Below, in pieces: positions 38,246 to 52,400 of a DNA stretch of 64,000 nt. Made by a program: the position numbers and the translations under genes. Source of the stretch: Heligmosomoides polygyrus polygyrus. Lineage: Eukaryota > Nematoda > Chromadorea > Rhabditida > Heligmosomidae. Location: contig OX377206.1 of NCBI GenBank assembly GCA_947396885.1, positions 51,133,631 to 51,197,630 on the forward strand, in the 5' to 3' direction. The notes under the pieces are model-generated. The model saw only the letters and a list, made by a program, of their open reading frames with translations, was not told the DNA's origin and did not search any database. The first letter of the stretch is position 1. The number at the start of each line of letters is the position of its first letter.

Positions 38246-39824
38246 TGTGTTTATCGGCTTCTTTGGTCACATGAGATAGTGTGACATGACTATCGTCTTT
38301 AGTACTTCCTCAAGAGCGACATCCGCAATCGAGGTATCTGAGAACATCGTCAGACATCAATCATAATCGGATCATTAAACAGTCAAGAGCTCTCATTTTT
38401 GCGGGACAATTCTTTGATTTTAGCTTGTTAATAGTGATTGTCTTTATCGATTTCTTCGGAAACATCACATAGTGTGACATGACTGTCGTCTTTAAGAACT
38501 TCCTCAAGAACGAACTTCACAATCCACATATCTCTCAACACCGTCAGACGTCACACTGAGACAGATCACTAGAAGGATCGAAACTACTATTTTGACAGGA
38601 TAGCTATTTCGCGCGAGCTTGTATGGCTTTTATGTCTATCAGTTTCTTTGGCCACACAAGATAGTGTGACATGACTATCGTGTTCAGGTACTTCCTCAAG
38701 AACGACATCCGGGATCGACGTATCTGTAAACGTTGTCACTGAGAATCGGATCCTTAAACAGTAAAGTGCTCTCATTTTTGCGTGAAAATTCTTTGATTTC
38801 AGCTTTTTTATGGCGAATGTGTTTTTCGGTTTCTTCGGCCACATTACATAGTGTGACATGACTATTGTGTTAAGGTACTTCCTCAAAAACGACATCCGGG
38901 ATCGACGTATCTGTAAACGCCGTCACTGAGAATCGGATCCTTAAATAGTAAAGTGCTGTCATTTTTGCGCGAAAATTCTTTGATTTCAGCTTTTTCATGG
39001 TGAATGTGTTTTTCGGTTTCTTCGGCCACATTACATAGTGTGACATGACAATCGTGTTAAGGTGCTTCCCACAAGAACGACATCCAAAATCGACGTATCT
39101 TTGAGCACAGTCAGACTTCAATGAGAATCGGATCATTAAAAAGTCAAGTGCTCTCATATTTGCGTGAAACTTCTTTGATTTCAGCTTTTTCATGGTGAAG
39201 GTGTTTATCGGTTTCTTCGGTCACATGAGATAGTGTGACATGACTATCGTCTTTAGTACTTCCTCAAGAGCGACATCCGCAATCGAGGTATCTGTGAACA
39301 TCGTCAGACATCAATCATAATCGGATCATTAAACCGTCAAGAACTCTCATTTTTGCGGGACAATTCTTTGATTTTAGCTTGATAATAGTGATTGTCTTTA
39401 TCGATTTCTTCGGCAACATCACATAGTGTGACATGACTGTCGTCTTTAAGAACTTCCTCAAGACCGAACTTCACAATCCACATATCTCTCAACACCGTCA
39501 GACGTCACACTGAGACAGATCACTAGAAGGATCGAAACTACTATTTTGACAGGATAGCTATTTCGCGTGAGCTTGTATGGTTTTTATGTCTATCAGTTTC
39601 CTTGGCCACACAAAATAGTGTGACATGACTATCGTGTTCAGGTACTTCCTCAAGAACGACATCCGGGATCGACGTATCTGTAAACGCCGTCACTGAGAAT
39701 CGGATCATTAAACAGTCAAGTGCTCTCATTTTTGCGTGAAAATTCTTTGATTTCAGCTTTTTCATGTTGAATGTATTTATCGGTTTCTTCGGCCACACCG
39801 GATAGTGCAACATGACTATCGTGT

Positions 39825-42488
39825 TTAGTACTTCCTCAAGAACGACATCCGCAATCGAGGTATCTGTGAACATCGTCAGACATCAATCATAATCGGATCA
39901 TTAAACAGTCAAGTGTTTTCATTTTTGCGTGAAAATTCTTTGATTTTAGCTTGATAATAGTGATTGTCTTTATCGATTTCTTCGGCAACATCACATAGTG
40001 TGACATGACTGTCGTCTTTAAGAACTTCCTCAAGACCGAACTTCACAATCCACATATCTCTCAACACCGTCAGACGTCACACTGAGACAGATCACTAGAA
40101 GGATCGAAACTACTATTTTGACAGGATAGCTATTTCGCGCGAGCTTGTATGGCTTTTATGTCTATCAGTTTCTTCGGCCACACAAGATAGTGTGACATGA
40201 CTATCGTGTTCAGGTACTTCCTCAAGAACCGACATCCGGGATCGACGTATCTGTAAACGCCGTCACTGAGAATCGGATCATTATCCAGTCAAGAGCTATC
40301 ACTTTTTGCGTGAAGATTCTTTGATTTCCGCTTCTTCATGTTGAATGTATTTATCGGTTTCTTCGGCCACACCGGATAGTGCAACATGACTATCGTGTTT
40401 AGTAATTCCTCAAGAACGACATCCGCAATCGAGGTATCTGTAAACGCCGTCACTGAGAATCGGATCATTAAACAGTCAAGTGCTCTCATTTTTGCGTGAA
40501 AATTCTTTGATTTCAGCTTTTTCATGGTGAATGTGTTTATCGGTTTCTTCGGTCACATGAGATAGTGTGACATGACTATCGTCTTTAGTACTTCCTCAAG
40601 AACGACATCCGCAATCGAGGTATCTGTAAACGCCGTCACTGAGAATCGGATCATTAAACAGTCAAGTGCTCTCATTTTTGCGTGAAAATTCTTTGATTTC
40701 AGCTTTTTCATGGTGAATGTGTTTATCGCTTTCTTCGGTCACATGAGATAGTGTGACATGACTATCGTCTTAGTACTTCCTCAAGAACGACATCCGCAAT
40801 CGAGGTATCTGTGAACATCGTCAGACATCAATCATAATCGGATCATTAAACAGTCAAGAGCTCTCATTTTTGCGGGACAATTCTTTGATTTCAGTTTGGT
40901 AATGGTGATTGTCTTTATCGATTTCTTCGGCAACATCACATAGTGTGACATGGCTGTCGTCTTTAAGAACTTCCTCAAGAACGACATCCGCAATCGACGT
41001 ATCTTTGAACACCGTCAGACATCAATAAGAATCGGATCATTAAACAGTCAAGTGTTTTCATTTTTGCGTGAAAATTCTTTGATTTCAGCTTTTTCATGGT
41101 GAATGTGTTTATCGGCTTCTTTGGTCACATGAGATAGTGTGACATGACTATCGTCTTAGTACTTCCTCAAGAACGACATCCGCAATCGAGGTATCTGTGA
41201 ACATCGTCAGACATCAATCATAATCGGATCATTAAACAGTCAAGTGTTTTCATTTTTGCGTGAAAATTCTTTGATTTTAGCTTGATAATAGTGATTGTCT
41301 TTATCGATTTCTTCGGCAACATCACATAGTGTGACATGACTGTCGTCTTTAAGAACTTCCTCAAGACCGAACTTCACAATCCACATATCTCTCAACACCG
41401 TCAGACGTCACACTGAGACAGATCACTAGAAGGATCGAAACTACTATTTTGACAGGATAGCTATTTCGCGCGAGCTTGTATGGCTTTTATGTCTATCAGT
41501 TTCTACGGCCACACAAGATAGTGTGACATGACTATCGTGTTCAGGTACTTCCTCAAGAACCGACATCCGGGATCGACGTATCTGTAAACGCCGTCACTGA
41601 GAATCGGATCATTATCCAGTCAAGAGCTATCACTTTTTGCGTGAAGATTCTTTGATTTCCGCTTCTTCATGTTGAGTGTATTTATCGGTTTCTTCGGCCA
41701 CACCGGATAGTGCAACATGACTATCGTGTTTAGTAATTCCTCAAGAACGACATCCGCAATCGAGGTATCTGTAAACGCCGTCACTGAGAATCGGATCATT
41801 AAACAGTCAAGTGCTCTCATTTTTGCGTGAAAATTCTTTGATTTCAGCTTTTTCATGGTGAATGTGTTTATCGGTTTCTTCGGTCACATGAGATAGTGTG
41901 ACATGACTATCGTCTTTAGTACTTCCTCAAGAACGACATCCGCAATCGAGGTATCTGTAAACGCCGTCACTGAGAATCGGATCATTAAACAGTCAAGTGC
42001 TCTCATTTTTGCGTGAAAATTCTTTGATTTCAGCTTTTTCATGGTGAATGTGTTTATCGCTTTCTTCGGTCACATGAGATAGTGTGACATGACTATCGTC
42101 TTAGTACTTCCTCAAGAACGACATCCGCAATCGAGGTATCTGTGAACATCGTCAGACATCAATCATAATCGGATCATTAAACAGTCAAGAGCTCTCATTT
42201 TTGCGGGACAATTCTTTGATTTCAGTTTGGTAATGGTGATTGTCTTTATCGATTTCTTCGGCAACATCACATAGTGTGACATGGCTGTCGTCTTTAAGAA
42301 CTTCCTCAAGAACGACATCCGCAATCGACGTATCTTTGAACACCGTCAGACATCAATAAGAATCGGATCATTAAACAGTCAAGTGTTTTCATTTTTGCGT
42401 GAAAATTCTTTGATTTCAGCTTTTTCATGGTGAATGTGTTTATCGGCTTCTTTGGTCACATGAGATAGTGTGACATGACTATCGTCTT
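39825..42488. repeat. Tandem 7-mer duplication (1331-bp period)
   Basis: Positions 39825-41157 match 41156-42488, two copies abutting with a 2-bp overlap. Both contain the same one-base insertion (AAGAACCGACATCCGG) in the monomer after D and the same A/B' hybrid monomer. The second copy has private changes TTCTACGGCC and GTTGAGTGTA. Each copy starts with the short D-to-D neighbourhood left by a 3-monomer interval (39536 to 40108). Confidence 0.86.
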
Positions 42489-43237
42489 TAGTACTTCCTC
42501 AAGAGCGACATCCGCAATCGAGGTATCTGTGAACATGGTCAGACATCAATCATAATCGGATCATTAAACAGTCAAGTGCTCTCATTTTTGCGTGAAAATT
42601 CTTTGATTTCAGCTTTTTCATGGTGAATGTGTTTATCGCTTTCTTCGGTCACATGAGATAGTGTGACATGACTATCGTCTTAGTACTTCCTCAAGAACGA
42701 CATCCGCAATCGAGGTATCTGTGAACATCGTCAGACATCAATCATAATCGGATCATTAAACAGTCAAGAGCTCTCATTTTTGCGGGACAATTCTTTGATT
42801 TCAGTTTGGTAATGGTGATTGTCTTTATCGATTTCTTCGGCAACATCACATAGTGTGACATGGCTGTCGTCTTTAAGAACTTCCTCAAGAACGACATCCG
42901 CAATCGACGTATCTTTGAACACCGTCAGACATCAATAAGAATCGGATCATTAAACAGTCAAGTGTTTTCATTTTTGCGTGAAAATTCTTTGATTTCAGCT
43001 TTTTCATGGTGAATGTGTTTATCGGCTTCTTTGGTCACATGAGATAGTGTGACATGACTATCGTCTTTAGTACTTCCTCAAGAGCGACATCCGCAATCGA
43101 GGTATCTGTGAACATGGTCAGACATCAATCATAATCGGATCATTAAACAGTCAAGTGCTCTCATTTTTGCGTGAAAATTCTTTGATTTCAGCTTTTTCAT
43201 GGTGAATGTGTTTATCGGCTTCTTCGGTCACATGAGA
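42080..43237. repeat. Tandem 3-mer B-C-A (two copies, 579 bp each)
   Basis: Monomers start at 42080, 42272, 42466 and 42659, and the next unit ends at 43237. Both A monomers have the variant GAACATGGTC (42531 and 43110), not seen elsewhere, so the duplication is recent. It is the shortest complete HOR duplication I found. Confidence 0.86.
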
Positions 43238-46200
43238 TAGTGTGACATGACTATCGTCTTTAGTACTTCCTCAAGAGCGACATCCGCAATCGAGGTATCT
43301 GAGAACATCGTCAGACATCAATCATAATCGGATCATTAAACAGTCAAGAGCTCTCATTTTTGCGGGACAATTCTTTGATTTTAGCTTGTTAATAGTGATT
43401 GTCTTTATCGATTTCTTCGGAAACATCACATAGTGTGACATGACTGTCGTCTTTAAGAACTTCCTCAAGAACGAACTTCACAATCCACATATCTCTCAAC
43501 ACCGTCAGACGTCACACTGAGACAGATCACTAGAAGGATCGAAACTACTATTTTGACAGGATAGCTATTTCGCGCGAGCTTGTATGGCTTTTATGTCTAT
43601 CAGTTTCTTTGGCCACACAAGATAGTGTGACATGACTATCGTGTTCAGGTACTTCCTCAAGAACGACATCCGGGATCGACGTATCTGTAAACGTTGTCAC
43701 TGAGAATCGGATCCTTAAACAGTAAAGTGCTCTCATTTTTGCGTGAAAATTCTTTGATTTCAGCTTTTTTATGGTGAATGTGTTTTTCGGTTTCTTCGGC
43801 CACATTACATAGTGTGACATGACTATTGTGTTAAGGTACTTCCTCAAAAACGACATCCGGGATCGACGTATCTGTAAACGCCGTCACTGAGAATCGGATC
43901 CTTAAATAGTAAAGTGCTGTCATTTTTGCGCGAAAATTCTTTGATTTCAGCTTTTTCATGGTGAATGTGTTTTTCGGTTTCTTCGGCCACATTACATAGT
44001 GTGACATGACAATCGTGTTAAGGTGCTTCCCACAAGAACGACATCCAAAATCGACGTATCTTTGAGCACAGTCAGACTTCAATGAGAATCGGATCATTAA
44101 AAAGTCAAGTGCTCTCATATTTGCGTGAAACTTCTTTGATTTCAGCTTTTTCATGGTGAAGGTGTTTATCGGTTTCTTCGGTCACATGAGATAGTGTGAC
44201 ATGACTATCGTCTTTAGTACTTCCTCAAGAGCGACATCCGCAATCGAGGTATCTGTGAACATCGTCAGACATCAATCATAATCGGATCATTAAACCGTCA
44301 AGAACTCTCATTTTTGCGGGACAATTCTTTGATTTTAGCTTGATAATAGTGATTGTCTTTATCGATTTCTTCGGCAACATCACATAGTGTGACATGACTG
44401 TCGTCTTTAAGAACTTCCTCAAGACCGAACTTCACAACCCACATATCTCTCAACACCGTCAGACGTCACACTGAGACAGATCACTAGAAGGATCGAAACT
44501 ACTATTTTGACAGGATAGCTATTTCGCGTGAGCTTGTATGGTTTTTATGTCTATCAGTTTCCTTGGCCACACAAGATAGTGTGACATGACTATCGTGTTC
44601 AGGTACTTCCTCAAGAACGACATCCGGGATCGACGTATCTGTAAACGCCGTCACTGAGAATCGGATCATTAAACAGTCAAGTGCTCTCATTTTTGCGTGA
44701 AAATTCTTTGATTTCAGCTTTTTCATGGTGAATGTGTTTATCGGTTTCTTCGCTCACATGAGATAGTGCAACATGACTATCGTCTTTAGTACTTCCTCAA
44801 GAACGACATCCGCAATCGAGGTATCTGTGAACATCGTCAGACATCAATCATAATCGGATCATTAAACAGTCAAGTGCTCTCATTTTTGCGTGAAAATTCT
44901 TTGATTTCAGCTTTTTCATGGTGAATGTGTTTATCGGCTTCTTCGGTCACATGAGATAGTGTGACATGACTATCGTCTTTAGTACTTCCTCAACAGCGAC
45001 ATCCGCAATCGAGGTATCTGTGAACATCGTCAGACATCAATCATAATCGGATCATGAAACAGTCAAGTGCTCTCATTTTTGCGTGAAAATTCTTTGATTT
45101 CAGCTTTTTCATGGTGAATGTGTTTATCGGCTTCTTCGGTCACATGAGATAGTGTGACATGACTATCGTCTTTAGTACTTCCTCAAGAGCGACATCCGCA
45201 ATCGAGGTATCTGTGAACATCGTCAGACATCAATCATAATCGGATCATTAAACAGTAAAGTGCTCTCGCTTTTTGCGTGAAGATTCTTTGATTTCCGCTT
45301 CTTCATGTTGAAGGTATTTATCGGTTTCTTCGGCCACACCGGATAGTGCAACATGACTATCGTCTTTAGTACTTCCTCAAGAACGACATCCGCAATCGAG
45401 GTATCTGTGAACACCGTCAGACGTCAATGAGAATCGGATCATTAAGCACTCAAGAGCTCTCATCTTTCCGGGACAATTCACTGATTTCAGTTTGGTAATG
45501 GTGACTGTCTTTATCGATTTCTTCGGCAACATCACATAGTGTGACATGACTGTCCTCTTTAGGAACTTCCTCAAGAACGAGCTTCACAATCCACATATCT
45601 CTCTACACTGTCAGACGTCACACAGAGACAGATCACTAGAAGGATCGAAACTACTATTTTGACAGGATAGCTATTTCGCGTGAGCTTGTATGGTTTTTAT
45701 GTCTATCAGTTTCCTTGGCCACACAAGATAGTGTGACATGACTATCGTGTTCAGGTACTTCCTCAAGAACGACATCCGGGATCGACGTATCTGTAAACGC
45801 CGTCACTGAGAATCGGATCATTAAACAGTGAAGTGCTCTCATTTTTGCGTGAAAATTCTTTGATTTCAGCTTTTTCATGGTGAATGTGTTTATCGGTTTC
45901 TTCGCTCACATGAGATAGTGCAACACGACTATCGTCTTTAGTACTTCCTCATGAACGACATCCGCAATCGAGGTATCTGTGAACATCGTCAGACATCAAT
46001 CATAATCGGATCATGAAACAGTCAAGTGCTCTCATTTTTGCGTGGAAATTCTTTGATTTCAGCTTTTTCATGGTGAATGTGTTTATCGGCTTCTTCGGTC
46101 ACATGAGATAGTGTGACATGACTATCGTCTTTAGTACTTCCTCAAGAGCGACATCCGCAATCGAGGTATCTGTGAACATCGTCAGACATCAATCATAATC

Positions 46201-46300
46201 GGATCATTAAACAGTAAAGTGCTCTCATTTTTGCGTGAAAATTCTTTGATTTCAGCTTTTTCATGGTGAATGTGTTTTTCGGTCTCTTCGGCCACATTAC

Positions 46301-47655
46301 ATAGTGTGACATGACTATCGTGTTCAGGTACTTCCTCAAGAACGACATCCGGGATCGACGTATCTGAGAACATCGTCAGACATCAATCATAATCGGATCA
46401 TTAAACAGTCAAGAGCTCTCATTTTTGCGGGACAATTCTTTGATTTTAGCTTGTTAATAGTGATTGTCTTTATCGATTTCTTCGGCAACATCACATAGTG
46501 TGACATGACTGTCGTCTTTAAGAACTTCCTCAAGAACGAACTTCACAATCCACATATCTCTCAACACCGTCAGACGTCACACTGAGACAGATCACTAGAA
46601 GGATCGAAACTACTATTTTGACAGGATAGCTATTTCGCGCAAGCTTGTATGGCTTTTATGTCTATCTGTTTCTTCGGCCACACAAGATAGTGTGACATGA
46701 CTATCGTGTTCAGGTACTTCCTCAAGAACGACATCCGGGATCGACGTATCTGTAAACGCCGTCACTGAGAATCCGATCATTAAACAGTCAAGTGCTCTCA
46801 TTTTTGCGTGAAAATTCTTTGATTTCAGCTTTTTCATGGTGAATGTGATTATCGGTTTCATCGCTCACATGAGATAGTGTGACATGACTATCGTCTTAGT
46901 ACTTCCTCAAGAACGACATCCGCAATCGAGGTATCTGTGAACATCGTCAGACATCAATCATAATCGGATCATTAAACAGTCAAGAGCTCCCATTTTTGCG
47001 GGACAATTCTTTGATTTCAGTTTGGTAATGGTGATTGTCTTTATCGATTTCTTCGGCAACATCACATAGTGTGACATGGCTGTCGTCTTTAAGAACTTCC
47101 TCAAGAACGACATCCGCAATCGACGTATCTTTGAACACCGTCAGACATCAATCATAATCGGATCATTAAACAGTCAAGTGCTCTCATTTTTGCGTGAAAA
47201 TTCTTTGATTTCAGCTTTTTCATGGTGAATGTGTTTATCGGCTTCTTCGGTCACATGAGATAGTGTGACATGACTATCGTCTTTAGTACTTCCTCAAGAG
47301 CGACATCCGCAATCGAGGTATCTGTGAACATCGTCAGACATCAATCATAATCGGATAATTAAACAGTCAAGTGCTCTCATTTTTGCGTGAAAATTCTTTG
47401 ATTTCAGCTTTTTCATGGTGAATGTGTTTATCGGTTTCTTCGCTCACATGAGATAGTGTGACATGACTATCGTCTTATTACTTCCTCAAGAACGACATCC
47501 GCAATCGAGGTATCTGTGAACATCGTCAGACATCAATCATAATCGGATCATTAAACAGTCAAGAGCTCTCATTTTCGCGGGACAATTCTTTGATTTCAGT
47601 TTGGTAATGGTGATTGTCTTTATCGATTTCTTCGGCAACATCACATAGTGTGACA
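46301..47655. repeat. Duplicated block (1355 bp; partner at +3103)
   Basis: It matches 49404-50758. It includes the D subtype with TCGCGCAAGC and the following GTGATTATCGGTTTCATCGC variant. The partner region lies directly after the left copy of the 4253-bp-offset duplication, so it bridges the two copies. Confidence 0.82.
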
Positions 47656-49424
47656 TGGCTGTCGTCTTTAAGAACTTCCTCAAGAACGACATCCGCAATC
47701 GACGTATCTTTGAACACCGTCAGACATCAATAAGAATCGGATCATTAAACAGTCAAGTGTTTTCATTTTTGCGTGAAAATTCTTTGATTTCAGCTTTTTC
47801 ATGGTGAATGTGTTTATCGGTTTCTTCGATCACATGAGATAGTGTGACATGACTATCGTCTCTAGTACTTCCTCAAGAACGACATCCGCAATCGAGGTAT
47901 CTGTGAACATCGTCAGACATCAATCATAATCGGATCATTAAACAGTCAAGTGCTCTTATTTTTGCGTGAAAATTCTTTGATTTCAGCTTTTTCATGGTGA
48001 ATGTGTTTATCGGCTTCTTTGGTCACATGAGATAGTGTGACATGACTATCGTCTTTAGTACTTCCTCAAGAGCGACATCCGCAATCGAGGTATCTGTGAA
48101 CATCGTCAGACATCAATCATAATCGGATCATTAAACAGTCAAGTGCTCTCATTTTTGCGTGAAAATTCTTTGATTTCAGCTTTTTCATGGTGAATGTGTT
48201 TATCGGCTTCTTCGGTCACATGAGATAGTGTGACATGACTATCGTCTTTAGTATTTCCTCAAGAGCGACATCCGCAATCGAGGTATCTGAGAACATCGTC
48301 AGACATCAATCATAATCGGATCATTAAACAGTCAAGAGCTCTCATTTTTGCGGGACAATTCTTTGATTTTAGTTTGTTAATAGTGATTGTCTTTATTGAT
48401 TTCTTCGGCAACATCACATAGTGTGACATGACTGTCGTCTTTAAGAACTTCCTCAAGAACGAACTTCACAATCCACATATCTCTCAACACCGTCAGACGT
48501 CACACTGAGACAGATCACTAGAAGGATCGAAACTACTATTTTGACAGGATAGCTATTTCGCGCGAGCTTGTATGGCTTTTATGTCTATCTGTTTCTTCGA
48601 CCAAACAAGATAGTGTGACATGACTATCGTGTTCAGGTACTTCCTCAAGAACGACATCCGGGATCGACGTATCTGTAAACGCCGTCACTGAGAATCCGAT
48701 CATTAAACAGTCAAGTGCTCTCATTTTTGCGTGAAGATTCTTTGATTTCCGCTTCTTCATGTTGAATGTATTTATCGGTTTCTTCGGCCACACCGGATAG
48801 TGCAACATGACTATCGTCTTTAGTACTTCCTCAAGAACGACATCCGCAATCGAGGTATCTGTGAACACCGTCAGACATCAATCATAATCGGATCATTAAA
48901 CAGTCAAGTGCTCTCATTTTTGCGTGAAAATTCTTTGATTTCAGCTTTTTCATGGGTGAATGTGTTTATCGGCTTCTTCGGTCACATGAGATAGTGTGAC
49001 ATAACTATCGTCTTTAGTACTTCCTCAAGAGCGACATCCGCAATCGAGGCATCTGTGAACATCGTCAGACATCAATCATAATCGGATCATTAAACAGTCA
49101 AGTGCTCTCATTTTTGCGTGAAAATTCTTTGATTTCAGCTTTTTCATGGTGAATGTGTTTATCGGCTTCTTCGGTCACATGAGATAGTGTGACATGACTA
49201 TCGTCTTTAGTAAGTGTGACATGACTATCGTCTTTAGTACTTCCTCAAGAGCGACATCCGCAATCGAGGTATCTGTGAACATCGTCTGACATCAATCATA
49301 ATCGGATCATTAAACAGTCAAGTGCTCTCATTTTTGCGTGAAAATTCTTTGATTTCAGCTTTTTCATGGTGAATGTGTTTATCGGCTTCTTCGGTCACAT
49401 GAGATAGTGTGACATGACTATCGT
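46460..49424. repeat. Duplicated block, left copy (2965 bp; partner at +4253)
   Basis: It matches 50713-53677. Shared markers are CGGATAATTAAAC (about 47352/51605), TGTGACATAACTATC (about 48994/53247), GGTATCTGTGAACATCGTCTG (first 20 bases diagnostic with the final G) and the 27-bp internal duplication. A difference is 48604 (A) versus 52857 (C). The limits are 46459/50712 and 49425/53678. Confidence 0.86.
49186..49239. repeat. 27-bp internal direct duplication, copy 1
   Basis: The stretch from the AGTGTGACATG box to CTTTAGTA (49186-49212) is repeated immediately at 49213-49239. It makes the local D-to-D spacing 1180 bp instead of about 1150. It puts two intact start boxes 27 bp apart. Confidence 0.93.
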
Positions 49425-52400
49425 GTTCAGGTACTTCCTCAAGAACGACATCCGGGATCGACGTATCTGAGAACATCGTCAGACATCAATCATAATCGGA
49501 TCATTAAACAGTCAAGAGCTCTCATTTTTGCGGGACAATTCTTTGATTTTAGCTTGTTAATAGTGATTGTCTTTATCGATTTCTTCGGCAACATCACATA
49601 GTGTGACATGACTGTCGTCTTTAAGAACTTCCTCAAGAACGAACTTCACAATCCACATATCTCTCAACACCGTCAGACGTCACACTGAGACAGATCACTA
49701 GAAGGATCGAAACTACTATTTTGACAGGATAGCTATTTCGCGCAAGCTTGTATGGCTTTTATGTCTATCTGTTTCTTCGGCCACACAAGATAGTGTGACA
49801 TGACTATCGTGTTCAGGTACTTCCTCAAGAACGACATCCGGGATCGACGTATCTGTAAACGCCGTCACTGAGAATCCGATCATTAAACAGTCAAGTGCTC
49901 TCATTTTTGCGTGAAAATTCTTTGATTTCAGCTTTTTCATGGTGAATGTGATTATCGGTTTCATCGCTCACATGAGATAGTGTGACATGACTATCGTCTT
50001 AGTACTTCCTCAAGAACGACATCCGCAATCGAGGTATCTGTGAACATCGTCAGACATCAATCATAATCGGATCATTAAACAGTCAAGAGCTCCCATTTTT
50101 GCGGGACAATTCTTTGATTTCAGTTTGGTAATGGTGATTGTCTTTATCGATTTCTTCGGCAACATCACATAGTGTGACATGGCTGTCGTCTTTAAGAACT
50201 TCCTCAAGAACGACATCCGCAATCGACGTATCTTTGAACACCGTCAGACATCAATCATAATCGGATCATTAAACAGTCAAGTGCTCTCATTTTTGCGTGA
50301 AAATTCTTTGATTTCAGCTTTTTCATGGTGAATGTGTTTATCGGCTTCTTCGGTCACATGAGATAGTGTGACATGACTATCGTCTTTAGTACTTCCTCAA
50401 GAGCGACATCCGCAATCGAGGTATCTGTGAACATCGTCAGACATCAATCATAATCGGATAATTAAACAGTCAAGTGCTCTCATTTTTGCGTGAAAATTCT
50501 TTGATTTCAGCTTTTTCATGGTGAATGTGTTTATCGGTTTCTTCGCTCACATGAGATAGTGTGACATGACTATCGTCTTATTACTTCCTCAAGAACGACA
50601 TCCGCAATCGAGGTATCTGTGAACATCGTCAGACATCAATCATAATCGGATCATTAAACAGTCAAGAGCTCTCATTTTCGCGGGACAATTCTTTGATTTC
50701 AGTTTGGTAATGGTGATTGTCTTTATCGATTTCTTCGGCAACATCACATAGTGTGACATGACTGTCGTCTTTAAGAACTTCCTCAAGAACGAACTTCACA
50801 ATCCACATATCTCTCAACACCGTCAGACGTCACACTGAGACAGATCACTAGAAGGATCGAAACTACTATTTTGACAGGATAGCTATTTCGCGCAAGCTTG
50901 TATGGCTTTTATGTCTATCTGTTTCTTCGGCCACACAAGATAGTGTGACATGACTATCGTGTTCAGGTACTTCCTCAAGAACGACATCCGGGATCGACGT
51001 ATCTGTAAACGCCGTCACTGAGAATCCGATCATTAAACAGTCAAGTGCTCTCATTTTTGCGTGAAAATTCTTTGATTTCAGCTTTTTCATGGTGAATGTG
51101 ATTATCGGTTTCATCGCTCACATGAGATAGTGTGACATGACTATCGTCTTAGTACTTCCTCAAGAACGACATCCGCAATCGAGGTATCTGTGAACATCGT
51201 CAGACATCAATCATAATCGGATCATTAAACAGTCAAGAGCTCCCATTTTTGCGGGACAATTCTTTGATTTCAGTTTGGTAATGGTGATTGTCTTTATCGA
51301 TTTCTTCGGCAACATCACATAGTGTGACATGGCTGTCGTCTTTAAGAACTTCCTCAAGAACGACATCCGCAATCGACGTATCTTTGAACACCGTCAGACA
51401 TCAATCATAATCGGATCATTAAACAGTCAAGTGCTCTCATTTTTGCGTGAAAATTCTTTGATTTCAGCTTTTTCATGGTGAATGTGTTTATCGGCTTCTT
51501 CGGTCACATGAGATAGTGTGACATGACTATCGTCTTTAGTACTTCCTCAAGAGCGACATCCGCAATCGAGGTATCTGTGAACATCGTCAGACATCAATCA
51601 TAATCGGATAATTAAACAGTCAAGTGCTCTCATTTTTGCGTGAAAATTCTTTGATTTCAGCTTTTTCATGGTGAATGTGTTTATCGGTTTCTTCGCTCAC
51701 ATGAGATAGTGTGACATGACTATCGTCTTATTACTTCCTCAAGAACGACATCCGCAATCGAGGTATCTGTGAACATCGTCAGACATCAATCATAATCGGA
51801 TCATTAAACAGTCAAGAGCTCTCATTTTCGCGGGACAATTCTTTGATTTCAGTTTGGTAATGGTGATTGTCTTTATCGATTTCTTCGGCAACATCACATA
51901 GTGTGACATGGCTGTCGTCTTTAAGAACTTCCTCAAGAACGACATCCGCAATCGACGTATCTTTGAACACCGTCAGACATCAATAAGAATCGGATCATTA
52001 AACAGTCAAGTGTTTTCATTTTTGCGTGAAAATTCTTTGATTTCAGCTTTTTCATGGTGAATGTGTTTATCGGTTTCTTCGATCACATGAGATAGTGTGA
52101 CATGACTATCGTCTCTAGTACTTCCTCAAGAACGACATCCGCAATCGAGGTATCTGTGAACATCGTCAGACATCAATCATAATCGGATCATTAAACAGTC
52201 AAGTGCTCTTATTTTTGCGTGAAAATTCTTTGATTTCAGCTTTTTCATGGTGAATGTGTTTATCGGCTTCTTTGGTCACATGAGATAGTGTGACATGACT
52301 ATCGTCTTTAGTACTTCCTCAAGAGCGACATCCGCAATCGAGGTATCTGTGAACATCGTCAGACATCAATCATAATCGGATCATTAAACAGTCAAGTGCT

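Noticed and set aside
49186..49239. Transposon target-site duplication
   Set aside because: The 27-bp copies are directly adjacent with nothing inserted between, and the segment is ordinary monomer sequence.
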